Made by a program: the position numbers and the translations under genes
The notes under the pieces: model-generated
Databases searched by the model: none
The model's input: the letters and a program-made list of their open reading frames with translations, nothing else
Told to the model about the DNA's origin: nothing
Assembly (NCBI GenBank): GCA_002794785.1
Contig: NBBA01000007.1
Location: 248,001 to 312,000, forward strand
Source: Coniferiporia sulphurascens
Taxonomy: Eukaryota > Basidiomycota > Agaricomycetes > Hymenochaetales > Hymenochaetaceae
Direction: 5' to 3'
DNA length: 64,000 bases
Shown here: one piece after another, positions 44,622-56,765 of the stretch
Position numbering within the stretch: the first letter of the stretch is position 1
Layout: the number at the start of each line of letters is the position of its first letter

Positions 44622-47259
44622 TTCTTGCTATATTATTCTGCTTTCCGCCATTGCTTTAATGAACATCCGTGACGCCGAGATTAAGCAGATTGGGAGAGCA
44701 CGACAGATTCATTTAGTAAGGGGAGCAAGTGAGGAGTCGAAGATCCGCGCCGCGTTGAGAGTAGACGGGCGCAAACAGGCGCGTCCACGTGGGAAAAAGA
44801 TTTCAATAGGCTAGACCGTGTGAATCTATCCCCGCGGCGGCGGGCGTCGCACTCGCAGCCGTCCCGCACTTTTTGCGATCGAGAAATGTTGTCCCTCAAA
44901 GACAGCAATTCGCTACTATGAATCCATGTCTATCACTAATACACGTATAATTCGACGAACCGTGTCAAGTCGCGATACTTCACGGATGTCCCCGACTCGA
45001 CTCGGCATTCTGACATGAACAGTCGATCTGTGGAGTTGCTTCTCGACCGACATGGTCTCCACGACAGTCTGTTTTGCGGACCCCACATCCTCCAAGTGCG
45101 AGTCGATCGCATTTTTGAGTGCACTCACGCCTTATTACCGCTTTCCACACGTTGTCTCCCCTTCCCATCAGTGCAAGAGTGCATCTACAGTTCTGGCTTT
45201 CGACCTGCGCGACCTGCGTGACGACTTTATGCTCTTCACTGCGTTCCTATCCGTAGACGAGGCGGTATGGGTCGCAAGGGTGATGATGCCCGAGCCCCTC
45301 CGCGCGGGCCGAGGACACTGCAGGTGAACGGGAAAATGGACAGCGAGGGTACTGGCCAACCACATGTTGTTTAGTGGACGTCGTGCAGGATAAGCTGTAG
45401 AGTGCACCAAACGGAGTGGACTTCGATTATAGAAGGATGGCGAACGGATGGGGCGTTCAAGGGTCTCGAAGAATGCATGCGAGCAGGTCTGTTATATTCT
45501 GTGCGTTCGTCCATTTCTCCTTTCCCTTTATGAGCTCATGTAACAGAAGAGATACTGACCGATTTCGGTTTACATTTAGTCATGCTTTTCATGCACGCAG
45601 ATCCGGGGTGCGGCGTCGGCTCTGCGTTACTCGCGCATCGCTCATACTTCGTGGAAGTCTCTGTGCTTTGGGCCATTTGCACCGCTGTATGTACACCGTG
45701 CGCACATTTAGAACGCCATAGACGCTCCAGTTGGAATACAGGGACGACTTCAACCTGTTGTCGGCGATGGTGTTGAGCTAGCTAGGGGTCAAGACGCCTT
45801 TCTACAAATTGCGGATATGGCGGAGGCGGACAAGACGCCGATGGTTGAGAGTGAGTCTGCAGGCGTTTAGATAAGAGAGAGAATCGGGGTTTCCACCAAA
45901 TAAACGTGCGTTGATCTTCTCAGTGTACGTCCTTTAGTGTTTTTAAGAGTAAACGCTCACTCCCAGTGAACGTGCTTGCAGTCGTTTCTCGTGCCCTGCT
46001 CAGGTGTTTCTGGTGTCGCTGTCAATATGCCATCGGTGCACGAGCATCTATGAGTTGTGTTTGACTTGGGAGTCCCTTGGTGGACGGCGGCCCCTGCGCT
46101 TTGCGATGTGACTCAACTCATTCCGGCCTCGGTAGCTTTACGGATGAACTTGAAGAAGCGACGGATACAAACGAAGGGATCCCTTGGAATTTATGTATCA
46201 TTCGATGGCATGGGAGAAGCTGTGGACGGTTCAATCGAAGCGAATTTGGACTCCCATGAAGAAGGGCCACGACCGACGGCGAGGTCTATCTGTACGTCGT
46301 TTAGCTGGCGACTGATAACAACTGACAGTATTAGTTTCTATGTTGGACGGTGTTTTTGATCTTGCACCAAATCTGTTACCCTCTGGTTTCCTTGACCGAG
46401 GCTGACCGGCGCAGCCCCACCGTGACGTGGGGCCGGTCCCGAAGCCGGATCGTCGATAGGGTCTACGAGGATCGGCGGTTGCACAGCCTGCCTGACGTCG
46501 CGTCCTAGTTGAGAACTGGGTAGCCCCGGTGTATTAACGCTTAGTTCCCAGTTGTGTGGACTTACGCTTCGGTGTTGATTTTCGAGCAGTGCCCAGACGA
46601 CGTTGCAATTCGCAATTTGGTCGGCCAGGCCTGTACACGCACCTAAACACAGGCTGCAAGTATCTACCATACCATCGCGTATACATCACCTCCCACATCC
46701 ATCATATAACAGAAAGCCAGCGCACCATCGTTCCAGCCTTGTTTTGACCGCGGAAAGACGATTCTCCCGTACCGATATGGGCTCTTCTATCAAGCCCTAA
46801 TCTCGACCGTACTGACAAAGTCCATCGACCTTTCAGCGCTCACCATCCGAAAATTGCTTGCACTATCGAGTCCGTTCAGGCTTCTCATCTGCCTATCATG
46901 TTTGCTTCTCGTCCGTATACATTGATTGGCATGAACCTATGCTAATAGCCCGACTCACCCGGAACTTACGTCTGTTATACGAAGGCGTGAATGACTTTGA
47001 ACCAACACGCAAAACACGAAGCAGAAAATACTTTTCCATTTCTATGCGATGCTCTCGACGTCTTGCGTGTGCTTACATTACGATTACGTAATCATAGCGC
47101 TAAAGAAATTCAAACGTTCCGCAGTCACCCGATTGGACAGGAGCGTGCCGCTACCTGCACGCTGCATGATCGATAGGGGCACGCTCGCAACTCGCTCTTA
47201 ACCACCATCATCGTCTCGTACAACTCGCTAGCAAATCAATCGAACTGAATTTTACAAGC
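44622..47259. repeat. Upstream module of NLR unit 2
   Basis: It is collinear with 27050-32173 but lacks the two LTRs found there and also lacks about 690 bp corresponding to 31201-31888 (junction at about 46987). Unit 3 retains the right part of that missing segment, so unit 2 carries a deletion. No convincing gene. Confidence 0.75.
47082..47093. promoter_or_regulatory. Palindromic GATTACGTAATC upstream of NLR2
   Basis: Identical to the site before NLR1, about 167 bp upstream of the NLR2 ATG (47260). Confidence 0.45.
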
Positions 47260-49769
47260 ATGTCGCAACCTGGAATTCATTCTGGTGCCGATCAGGAGTG
47301 AGTTAACGTGTTAAATGATTTTTTTGTGATTTATTCTGAGATTTGCGATTACGCATATGTAGAATCATGTATCTCAAAGGTGACCTGAGATTCTGTTGCG
47401 ACTGGAACGCGTAATAAAGTATAATGCTGTATTCGTAGCCATCGAAATCGACTTCAAAGGCAATAAACCGCACCGCCCGATTTTAGTCAAACTCGAGTCG
47501 GGCAAGGACAAGCGCAAGTCTCCTCGCTATAAAGAAGCTGAGCCTGTCAATTGGGTTTTAGGAATTTCTATGTGAGTGCAATTGAGGTCAATCGATGTGA
47601 GTTCGTATGCTAATCCGGTGATAGCTGTCTTATGCTTCCTACGGACCTTGTCATCTCCGTCGGAGAGGTTCACAAAATTAATCGAAACAAAGATATTGCG
47701 ACCTTTAAAGTGAACCTCACGTCTGCGGACGCCACCGGAAAGGATATGCCCTCTGTCGATGGTGTGTTATCCCTCCCGATTCAACTGGCGGCCAAAGACT
47801 CATCGTAGTTTCACCGTAGATACAAGCGGGAGAGCTCGCGTGAAGCTGACTTTTGTATCCGCGGTGAGCGAAAAAGAGAATCGTGCCGTGCTCGACTCTG
47901 ACCACCACAGCAGAACGAAGAAACTGCGGAACGCCTTATCAACGAAGCTCAGACTGCGGTCGGAAATAAGAAAGTTGTCCTGGACTCCCTTGGAAAGGCT
48001 GGAAAGGCCATAGCCCTCCTCATGAAGTTCGCTGATCTTGCGTCCGATGTATGTCTACGTTCTCTGACTCAATATTCGCTTTTTCTGAGTATCCAATTTT
48101 ATACAGGTCCACCCAGCTGCCAAGGCTGCTTTCTTACTCGTCGGGGTTTTATATGAGGTAACGTGTACGGTAAATTCAGCAGACTGCGTCCCCTGACATC
48201 CATCGTAGCAATTCCAAGCGCAGCAGGAATGTCACGATGAGGCCTCTGCGCTTATAAAGGATGTAGCTTCGCTCCTTCCATTCGTCGGCGATGATGTTCA
48301 GGCTCTCGCAAGAAATGCCAGGACATTGCAGACTATGAAGGAGATGCTGGATCTTTTCTGCAGGATATCTGAGCTTGTTGTTGATTATTCTAAGAAAGGA
48401 ATACTGGGTAAATTACAGCTTTGTCTATCTACAGGTCATTCTGTGCTAAACGAGAATATTCAGGAGACCTATTCTCCTCTCGCACGGATGAATTAGATTC
48501 ATCGAAGGACGAGCTCCGAAGGCTGAGGGCGACCTATGATTGGTGTGTAAAGACGGAGATCTGGAAGTCCGTCATTGAAACAGGTGAGTCCGAGACCAAG
48601 CTAGTGTTTATTTCGTTAACGTTTTCTCTAGGGATACGGACGGAGAACATCCAGCTTCAACAGCTGTGTAGCGCAAAGCGGGCCTACTACGATATAAGAA
48701 AGGGGTGTTTGGAAGGAACTAGGACGTCTGTTCTGGAGCAGATCAGAGAATGGGGCGCGTCTGAGGCTGGCCCGGGGCTATTTTGGCTGCATGGCATGGC
48801 AGGGTCTGGGAAGAGTGCGATCGCGAACTCGGTTGCCCATATGTTTGAGGAGCAACGGTGTCTTCTGGGATGTTTTTTCTGTAAGAAGGATGATCCGGAG
48901 TGTCGTGTCGCACTGAATGTTATTCCGACCCTGGCAACGCATTTTTCAAAATGGCACCAGACGTATCGTTCCATGGTTGCTTCTGTTATACAAGGCGGGG
49001 ATGGGCCAAAGCTCACGCAGAGTCTTCAGTGGCAATTTGAACTGCTTATGAGGAATCCTTTGACTTCCCTGTCTGTTGGGTGTAAGGATTTACCGCCAAA
49101 GCCTCTGGTTATTGTCATAGACGCCCTCGATGAGTGTGGAGACACTGAGGACTCGAGATCAGAGCTAGCCGGGTTCCTTGCCAAAGTAGCCAGTGTGGTT
49201 CCGTGGCTCAAAGTTGTCATTACCAGCCGACTTCTCCCGGAGTTTCAGCAGATATTCCTCCGACCCAATTCTGTATGCAGAGTCCTAGATATCAACACCG
49301 GGGTTGCTCGAGAGCGAGTTCAGGCCGACATTTTGCAGTACACAAAGCATTGTGCAAAGAACATAGATCTCACAGATCGTCAGATCGAGGCCCTTGCCTC
49401 AAGAGCATCGGGCCTATTCATTTGGACTAGTACGGTCTTTAGATTCATCGGTGCACAACATCATAAGCAGAGGGCAATTATTAGAATACTATCACGAAGC
49501 TTAGAGGACAATCCTGAGGCTGAGCTTGACCAGATTTATACCGATGTTCTCAGGAATGCATCCGATGGTGGTGCTTATAATGCTCAGATTGTCAAATCTG
49601 TGGTCAGTCTTGTTGCTTGTGTATCCAAGAACAGGCCTCTCCCTGAAGGTGCTCTCTTGGAATTTATTTCTGCTTTGGAAAATGATATGGATCTAGTGGT
49701 GCTGAGAGAAACTATTGACAGCCTACTAGCAGTCTTGTACAGAGATGCAACAGAAGATGGCAGCATATG

Positions 49770-50329
49770 TGTTACAACTTTCCTTTACTTTCCTCTAAAT
49801 GCGCTGACTCACTTCCTCTTTGTCATCATCAGTCAGCGCAACTCCCCCATTTCTCTGCCTTACTCATCCTTATTCACCTTGTGCCATAAGACGCCATGAT
49901 GATGCCTTATTGCACCATCATGACATGCTTTGCTTACTGATCACCGTACTTGTATTACCAAGGCCTTCCTTGTGTTTCCATGACCTTCCATAAGTCTGGT
50001 AAACATACCTAACCAAGTCGCTACAGTAGCAAACACATAGAGTAGCATATAAGCATGTAACTTCAGTAGCACAAGCCCTAAGCTTGTGCTCTTTGTTCAT
50101 ACAAGCCCATTATCTGTTACCACCAGTCTACTGTGCGCTACTTGCCCATAAGTCGCTTCATTGTAACCTGACTCAGCTAAGGAACACCTCGTGCCCACAT
50201 CGTTGATCAGGAAGCCCCACCGACAATCACCTTCAATTTACGACATCTAGGAAGCCCTGTTGCCATACCATCAGCTCCGACAATCAGGAAGCCCCGACAT
50301 CGATCACCGCGTAACCATTGAGCTTAACA
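49770..50329 (-). mobile_element. Family A solo LTR (560 bp) in an NLR2 exon
   Basis: It is flanked by perfect ATATG duplications (49765-49769 and 50330-50334). It splits a conserved CHPSFLDYI-type segment from the NACHT part. Confidence 0.94.
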
Positions 50330-51040
50330 ATATGTGTCTGTCATCCATCCTTCCTTGATTATATTAATAATCAGAAGTGGTCTCAGAACTATTGGACTGA
50401 TACTGCCTCCATGGACTCTATCATGGCTAACAAGTGCTTACAAATCATGAATTCTCAGCTGAAATTTAATATATGTGGATTGGAGACATCCTATCTCCCA
50501 AATGATGGTATTTCAGAAATTCAAGAAAGAATCCACAGCTGCATTCCACAATACCTTCAATATAGCTGTTTATACTGGATGAATCACCTTGCTGGGTGTA
50601 ATGCCATTGATGTTGATACAATGTATGGTCTACTAAACCAAATATTCTGTAGTCCCAAAGCCCTATACTGGTTAGAATGTCTCAGCCTTGTTACAGAGCT
50701 GAAATCAGGCATAAATATTCTTGAGCTTTTCCTCAAACACTGCAAGGTATGTTTACATACTATAATATGGTGTTTCTTTCAATCACAATGCTCACAACAA
50801 TGTATCAAGCCTGCTGGAATGCTAGCTGCTGCTGGTAAGGACCTGCATAGGATTTTAACTACTTATTATACTCCAATCTCAGTCAGCACCCCACACCTTT
50901 ACATTTCAGCACTGTCCTGGGCCCCTGAAGAGAGTTATGCAGCTAAAACAGTATACCCACACTTCCAGAACCAGCCACTGATTAGTAAAGGAAAGGAAAA
51001 GAATTGGAATCCCACTCTATGGACAGCTGGTACAAAGAGT

Positions 51041-51530
51041 GCTGTATCCTGTGTTGCCTACTCTCTTGATGGAAGACACATTGTGTCTGGCTCTTGGGAT
51101 AAGATGTTAAGAATCTGGGATGCCCAAACTGGGAATCCTGTGGGTGAGCCACTCACAGGTCATTCAAAGAGTGTTTACTCTGTTGCCTACTCTCCTGATG
51201 GAAGACACATTGTATCTGGCTCTTGGGACAAGACCCTGAGGATCTGGGATTCCCAGACTGGGAGTCCTGTAGGTGAGCCCCTCACAGGTCATCCAGGGAG
51301 TGTCAACTCCATTGCCTACTCTCCTGATGGAAGACACATTGTGTCTGGTTCAGATGACAACACTCTGAGAATCTGGGATGCCCAAACTGGGAGTCCTGTA
51401 GGTGAGCCCCTCACAGGTCATTCATTTAGTGCCACCTCTGTTGCCTACTCTCCTGATAGAGGACACATTGTCTCTGGCTCTTGGGACAACACCCTGAGGA
51501 TTGGGGGCACAAATGTTGTACAGGCTGGTT
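51041..51530 (+). repeat. WD40 repeat array of NLR2, 129-bp period
   Basis: Four 43-residue units start at about 51053, 51182, 51311 and 51440, with exact 129-bp spacing. They share GRHIVSGS and TLRIWD-type cores and GEPLTGH linkers. The last unit is degenerate (LRIGG). Confidence 0.9.
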
Positions 51531-51760
51531 TCAAAGCAGGAGGGTCACATTCTCCAAACAGGATGGATGAGGATGGATGGGTAAGAGACCTAGCTGGTAA
51601 TCTCTTATTATGGGTCCCACACATGTATCGTTCCGGTATACGTGATATGTCTGAGATATGCATTCCGGCTTTGACTAATGGAGAATGCGTGCGAATGAAC
51701 TGGGGAACACTTTTGGAGTATAGCGGCTCATCCTGGGTCAATATATTGAAGCATTCCTAG

Positions 51761-53100
51761 GCACGTTTTTTGTTATGATCATAAGTGTAATTTCTGACAA
51801 GCTGCGTTTTTACTAGGGTCGTTTCGAAAATTCGTTGGACTTGGTTTGTTTCTGCCGCTGTCCGATTTCTTTACGGCTTGTCGCTTTCGTCACACATGGA
51901 GTTTCTTGTCGTTGTGTACCCTTAGTTTGTTAGTGTTTTCCCGCCACGAAATACTTATACGCATGCGTGAAATATAATTACCGTGCCAAATCGGCCAGCA
52001 AATTTAAGATGTAACTAGCGTTGGTTTAAACGTTCCTAAGCGACAGACAATGAGTGTTATTTCTGTCAATAAATGAACAAGTTGGCTCGTCACTCGATCT
52101 TTAGATAGTTTTGGAATGTTTGATAGTTATCACTCGCATGCACTGGGAGTAGTGTGAGCCGTGAAATAATACGAGTTACGACATCGCACTGCCGGGTGTG
52201 AGACTTGTGATAGACGAAGCCACTTTCCCCTGTTGGAAACGGAAAAATGAGTGCGTGTTGCGTAGCTCATATAAGTACGAGACGCATTCAGCGTATATCC
52301 AGGACTCCGGGAGGCAATGCTATGAGTGTTGTGCGTACATCATGCAGTGGAGTGAGAATTGGTTGAGTTGTTTCTTGAATAGACGATACAGATATAGGAG
52401 GTGTAGCAGACGCCGCACTGTACGAAGGATAAATTTATTTCGCCTGAGCGTAAATTAGTACGCCCTTGGCTGATTGCGTGTACGAAATGCTATTCCTGAA
52501 ACGGCACACCCGTATGTCATCTGGTTTCCATTCTCACTCAGCGATATACCCTTTCACAGGGCGAAGGCAAGCAAGGTGGGCAGACGTACGCGGCACCTGA
52601 AAAAGGTGGAGAATGGGTTGACGCTAATTGGTTACCGTTATCAAGTTAGAATCACGCACGCCTCCCACTTGAAATGACCGTGCCGATTGATTGATGTGTC
52701 CGACGCACGGACCGAGTAGGCAGCGCAGTTAAACCTCATCATGCGGACTGTTTTCTAAGACACGTTCTCCGATATCATGATCCGTGTTGCTGCCAGTAGG
52801 CCTGCGTCGTGGAGAATCAAGCACTACAGAAGAAGCGCTGGAGTAAGCCATTAGATAACTACAGTCCCAAGCCGAGGAGCAGAAAAGGTACTGAAGCAGC
52901 CAGTATACATGTATCTTCCGTGTCCCCACAAGCGTCCAGGTGGCGCCTTAGAACAGCGAGACGTTCGTTGGCCGACGCTCTGGACAGGAAAGGCGCCATC
53001 AATATCAAATAACAGACCGCTTGATTTTAGACGCTCGCGTGCGTTACAAACTCACCACCAGGATAACGTCCCCGTAACACCGTCGCAAGACAGACCACTG
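51761..53100. repeat. 3' flank of NLR unit 2
   Basis: It is collinear with 37588-39060 at lower identity than the genes. No gene is recognised. Confidence 0.65.
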
Positions 53101-54183
53101 ACAAATGGCGTGCGTAACTTTCGCTGGTTATCACTGCATGATCTAATCTCTCTCTGGGTACGGACCAGCCAGACGTATGGAGGACCGTAGCTCTTGAACA
53201 GGCTCATGTGATCCGCAGGCTCGACGGACGGTTTGGGCGTTTTTCTCGACCGACTGGATAGGAACTACATGTAGGGCGGAGCTGACACTGCGTCGCTCGA
53301 AATAGGGGTGTACGAAAAGCAAGTTGCTGGGGTCAGAAGTAAGGCGTTAGGAATCGTGTACATTTATTGAAAGAAAGAATAAGATGGACAGCATTGACTG
53401 TAAAAACGGGACAACGCACAGTATATAGCAGTCGCAAACGCGCGAATATTCCTCACGGCCCTTTTTCATGGCGGATTTGGCCAGAACTTTTAGCTCAGTA
53501 TTCACACCAGTCGGTTCTCCGAGTAGTTTGTCCTTCACGGTATCCATTGAGGGTTATACGTAGTCTTAGGATGCCTTCTTCGCCCACCTTTTCTTCATGT
53601 GCGCAGCGGCAGCTCGAGCGCCGCCAGCACCAAAGCGCGAGGTGCTTCACCGCCCCTGCCATCTTCATTAGGGACGAACGCAGTGAAAAGCAGCAAGTTG
53701 TCTCGCATCCAGCGCGCGTGGCGACGCACGCCCGCGGTGAAATCGGGCTAGCGACGCGGGTGCACATCCGCACGCACAAGCAGGACGAGGACGTGGAAGG
53801 GGAAGAGGAGGTGCGAGAAACGGTCTGAGCACGTGAAGGCACCTGAGAACGCGAGTAGCTCGCATTCGGTGACCGCGGGGAGGTCGGCAGGTGTTGTTGG
53901 TGCGACCGTGATGTGAGCACGGGCACGCGAGGATATACTTAGAGGTCGTAAACCAGGGTGATAAGCTATCTTTTATGTTGTAACTGCTGGGGCGCCGGTG
54001 CTCTTCCATGTGATGAGTATGGGAGGTTATGCATAATGATAGGTCTGACAAACGCTTGCACTCTGCAGGCTGTGGCTCGGGGGTCGGAATCAGACGTGCC
54101 CGGACCGAGCAAACCAGATCCCAGGCCAAGACATTAAGCTTCGAGTCATGGTCCACAACGAAACCAAGACAGGAGCGTCGAGC
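53101..54183. other. No gene recognised
   Basis: GC-rich with overlapping open frames on both strands (for example 53367-53828 plus, 53668-54156 minus) that are Arg/Ser/Cys-rich and look like composition-driven frames. No motif or element end is seen. Confidence 0.35.
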
Positions 54184-54525
54184 CTATTGAGTTGGAAGAG
54201 CGAGGCAGAGTGCCTGTATGACCAGCTGTCGCGCTGTTCTAATATTGAATGAAGAACTCTTTCCACGTCGGCGATAATGGATCCCGCGTAGGCTCACAGC
54301 ATTTTTCGTAGTTAGACGAAACCAAGTATGGTCTTCCTGATCCCGAATCGAAAAAATGTTTCCAGGTTCGAGATCTTTGGACAGAATGGAACCAGACCCA
54401 GCCCAGAAGCTATTCTTCCGTTCGTTAAGCAGCCATGGAAGAAGCACACTCCATTCCTCGTATGGCTTGCAGACGGATGTACGGCTGGCCAAGCCTAGCA
54501 AGTCGTTAAGCCAGTTCCAAAGCAA
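54184..54525 (-). CDS. Hypothetical protein, 113 codons
   Basis: The frame reads MLWNWLNDLLGLASRTS..., WSVLLPWLLNERKNSFWAG, LEPGNIFSIRDQEDHTWF. It has the hydrophobic/polar balance of a folded protein. I do not recognise it and cannot place flanking exons. It lies between the NLR2 3' flank and a partial module relic. Confidence 0.3.
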   Translation of the reverse strand: MLWNWLNDLLGLASRTSVCKPYEEWSVLLPWLLNERKNSFWAGSGSILSKDLEPGNIFSIRDQEDHTWFRLTTKNAVSLRGIHYRRRGKSSSFNIRTARQLVIQALCLALPTQ

Positions 54526-55260
54526 GACGTCTTAGGCAGAAAACCTATTTGCACGAGGAAATTTCGTCCTGCGGAAGTACCTTGTCGTCGGGCCTGAAGA
54601 CTCGTACACAGAAGAGGCGCCGCAGTAAGCCTTTAGATTACACCAGATCGGATCTCCGCTTTGGGCGGCGCTTCAGAGCGCAGAAGAGGTCACTAGCACT
54701 CGTTGACTTCGCCCGTTGATAGACGCGCCAGGAAAGAAAAGAGCCACTGCGACAGCGCCGCGAGGCGCGTGTACAAACACGGACCAAACAACGTTCAGCC
54801 GTGATCACCCGGCGCCCCTGCCGCCCCGTTTTCCGCACATCCTCTGCCCCTCCCGCACGCCCCTTGCGCGAGCCGGCGTGTATTCGCGACTCATCGGACT
54901 AAACTGCAACCATCCGCCCCCACACGCATGAGTGACGTGACGGCCTGCAGCTCCTATCTGCGTTCGCTCCCGATGACGACGGCAATGTACAGATCGCAGG
55001 GATTGCGGTGCTAGAGCTCACCCCGCTGGCGAAGAGGAAGTGGACAGAAAAAATGTTGGTCAGCTATATAATCCCTCGGCGGACGTTGTGTAGGATAAAT
55101 TATGGAGTGGTTTCGACGAGGTGTCCAAGAAGAAGCACCGGGATGAGTTTATGCGCGTGTGGGACCGCTACGTATATCCCCCATCCTCTCTTTTTTGAAC
55201 CGCTGAAAGACTTAATTCCCTTTCAGTTGTATGCTATACGTGCATCCACACATTAGGGAC
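54526..55260. repeat. Relic of NLR-unit flanking sequence
   Basis: About 54580-54780 resembles 38560-38760 and 52810-53010 (CAGAAGAAGCGCT-like and GTAAGCCwTTAGAT landmarks). About 55020-55120 resembles the upstream modules at 27795 and 45325 (GGAAATGGACrGAr, CGTGyAGGATAA). It appears to be the rearranged junction of two former units. Confidence 0.5.
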
Positions 55261-56765
55261 GCTACCTTATGGGGAAACTTGTGCACCACAAAACATTTGA
55301 TTACTAACCCCAAGACACAAACTGTCACAAAAACCAAATCTTGAAACGAGCCTGGGCCATTCAAGTCGTATATTTAGCTGAATTATAATATCCCTTGTAA
55401 ATGGAAGCGGAGAATATTCATTGGCTAATTCTTAGCCGGGATAATTTCAGACTCGGTTTTGGCAAGTGCCGAACAGCTTTGGGCGGCAAGTAAAGTAAGA
55501 GAAGTTAGGCGGCAGGCACACCCTATAACGTTTTTATAACGGCATGCTGACATTTTTCTTTGGGTAGCCGACGTACACGGCACGGGAAATGCCATTGGCG
55601 CCATCGGAATGATGCATGTGGTCGAGACAGAAGGCCTTTAAATTTATTTCTTTCACAAAGAGCGTTTCACATTTTCCATCCCTACGACATGCCTCAATCC
55701 ATCAGATCGAATGTCATTTCCCGTGCCGTGTAACTTTGAACGTCCATGGCGGGGTCATCCTGCTTCCGGCGATGGCTCACGAACCGTCCGGGCTTCCCTC
55801 TCCGACGCGGACGTGGCAAAGTTGGACACAGCACCCGCGACGGTACTAGTGGGAGTAGGGGCGCACGGCGTCGGCCACAATGTGCAGAGAGTTGACAAGT
55901 CGCATAGGACGACAGAGTAGAGCGGCCGACACACTGCTAACCAGACGTATGCTGTTTTACTTGGTGTATGTCTTACATGTTTTTAGAGCAACCAATCGCA
56001 TGCTATACACTCAGTGAACGTTGCCTGCGATCTCACGCTCGACTCCCGTGCTATGCTCAGGATAGCAGATACTTCCATTGTCACTGGCTATCTCCTCACG
56101 CCTATATGCGATGTGTAAAGTCATCCGGGGCCGTTTATTGGCGCCAGCCACCGGCGATGGGGTTTGAGGCAGAGTGGGGACGTTCTAGAAAGCCATGAGA
56201 CTACCACTCGCGTGCGATGCAGAAACAGGGGCGGTGAATGGGTGGCGAAGGTGATATTTTCGTGCTTCCGGAGTGACCGTATGATTTGTCTTTCAACTTA
56301 CGATATTATGGCAGGTGCAAATATTTTATCATTTCTTCAGGCAAACGTCGGCGCCAAAATTGACTAATAATGACCTCGAGTTCTCGCTTCGATTCCTTGC
56401 TGCAAAGCGCGTCTCTGAAAGCGCCTGTCGGTACTCAGACCATCGGGTCTGTCCCGTGTTGGGGCAGTCTGAGCGATCCGCAGACATTCAACGGTAACAG
56501 ACGTCTCGATGGGGTGTACGTGCCACCCCGGAACCCGTCCTGATGCACTCGTACTATTACTCGTTAGTGTGCGCGAACGGGCGTCTCTGGTGTAATTTTT
56601 GCAAACGCAGCGACGTCCAGCGAAGCGCTGCCGGTGATTGTTCGGAACTCACCATGGCTTCCCCTTTGGACGCTCTAAAACTTTCTATGGATCATTGTCA
56701 TTTGGCGCCGGGACTTGGGCCTTTTATACCGTGAGTGCGGCCCCCTCAACTCTTACATTCAAGCC
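55261..56765. other. No gene recognised; contains the probable agmatinase promoter
   Basis: Only short frames. The segment next to 56766 ends in CTTTTATACCGTGAG and a pyrimidine-rich CCCCCTCAACTC, plausible promoter and leader for the gene that follows. Confidence 0.4.

Larger units (their letters stand above)
47260..51760 (+). pseudogene. NLR2: NACHT-WD40 receptor, broken by a family A LTR; mosaic sequence
   Basis: The exon plan is the same as NLR1, starting MSQPG at 47260 and sharing the exon-2 single-base loss. The NACHT exon has GMAGSGKSAIANS and VIDALDECGD. After removal of the LTR at 49770-50329 the frame runs DGSI-CVCHPSFLDYINNQ through ICGLETSYL, an intron at 50747-50807, and four WD40 repeats (51041-51530, 129-bp period) to the stop at 51758. 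Up to about Walker B it is almost identical to NLR1; beyond it is closer to NLR3 (SRASGLFIWTSTVFRFI, QHHKQRAI, NPEAELDQIY). As it stands the 5' part would stop 42 codons into the LTR, giving a NACHT protein without sensor repeats. Confidence 0.88.

Noticed and set aside
51041..51530. 129-bp tandem repeats as a CRISPR-like or satellite array
   Set aside because: The repeats are in frame and encode WD40 blades, with no spacers. This is a protein repeat in a eukaryotic gene.
53495..54156. Overlapping Arg/Ser/Cys-rich frames in a GC-rich stretch
   Set aside because: Open mainly because of composition, with frames on both strands and no motif or splice support.
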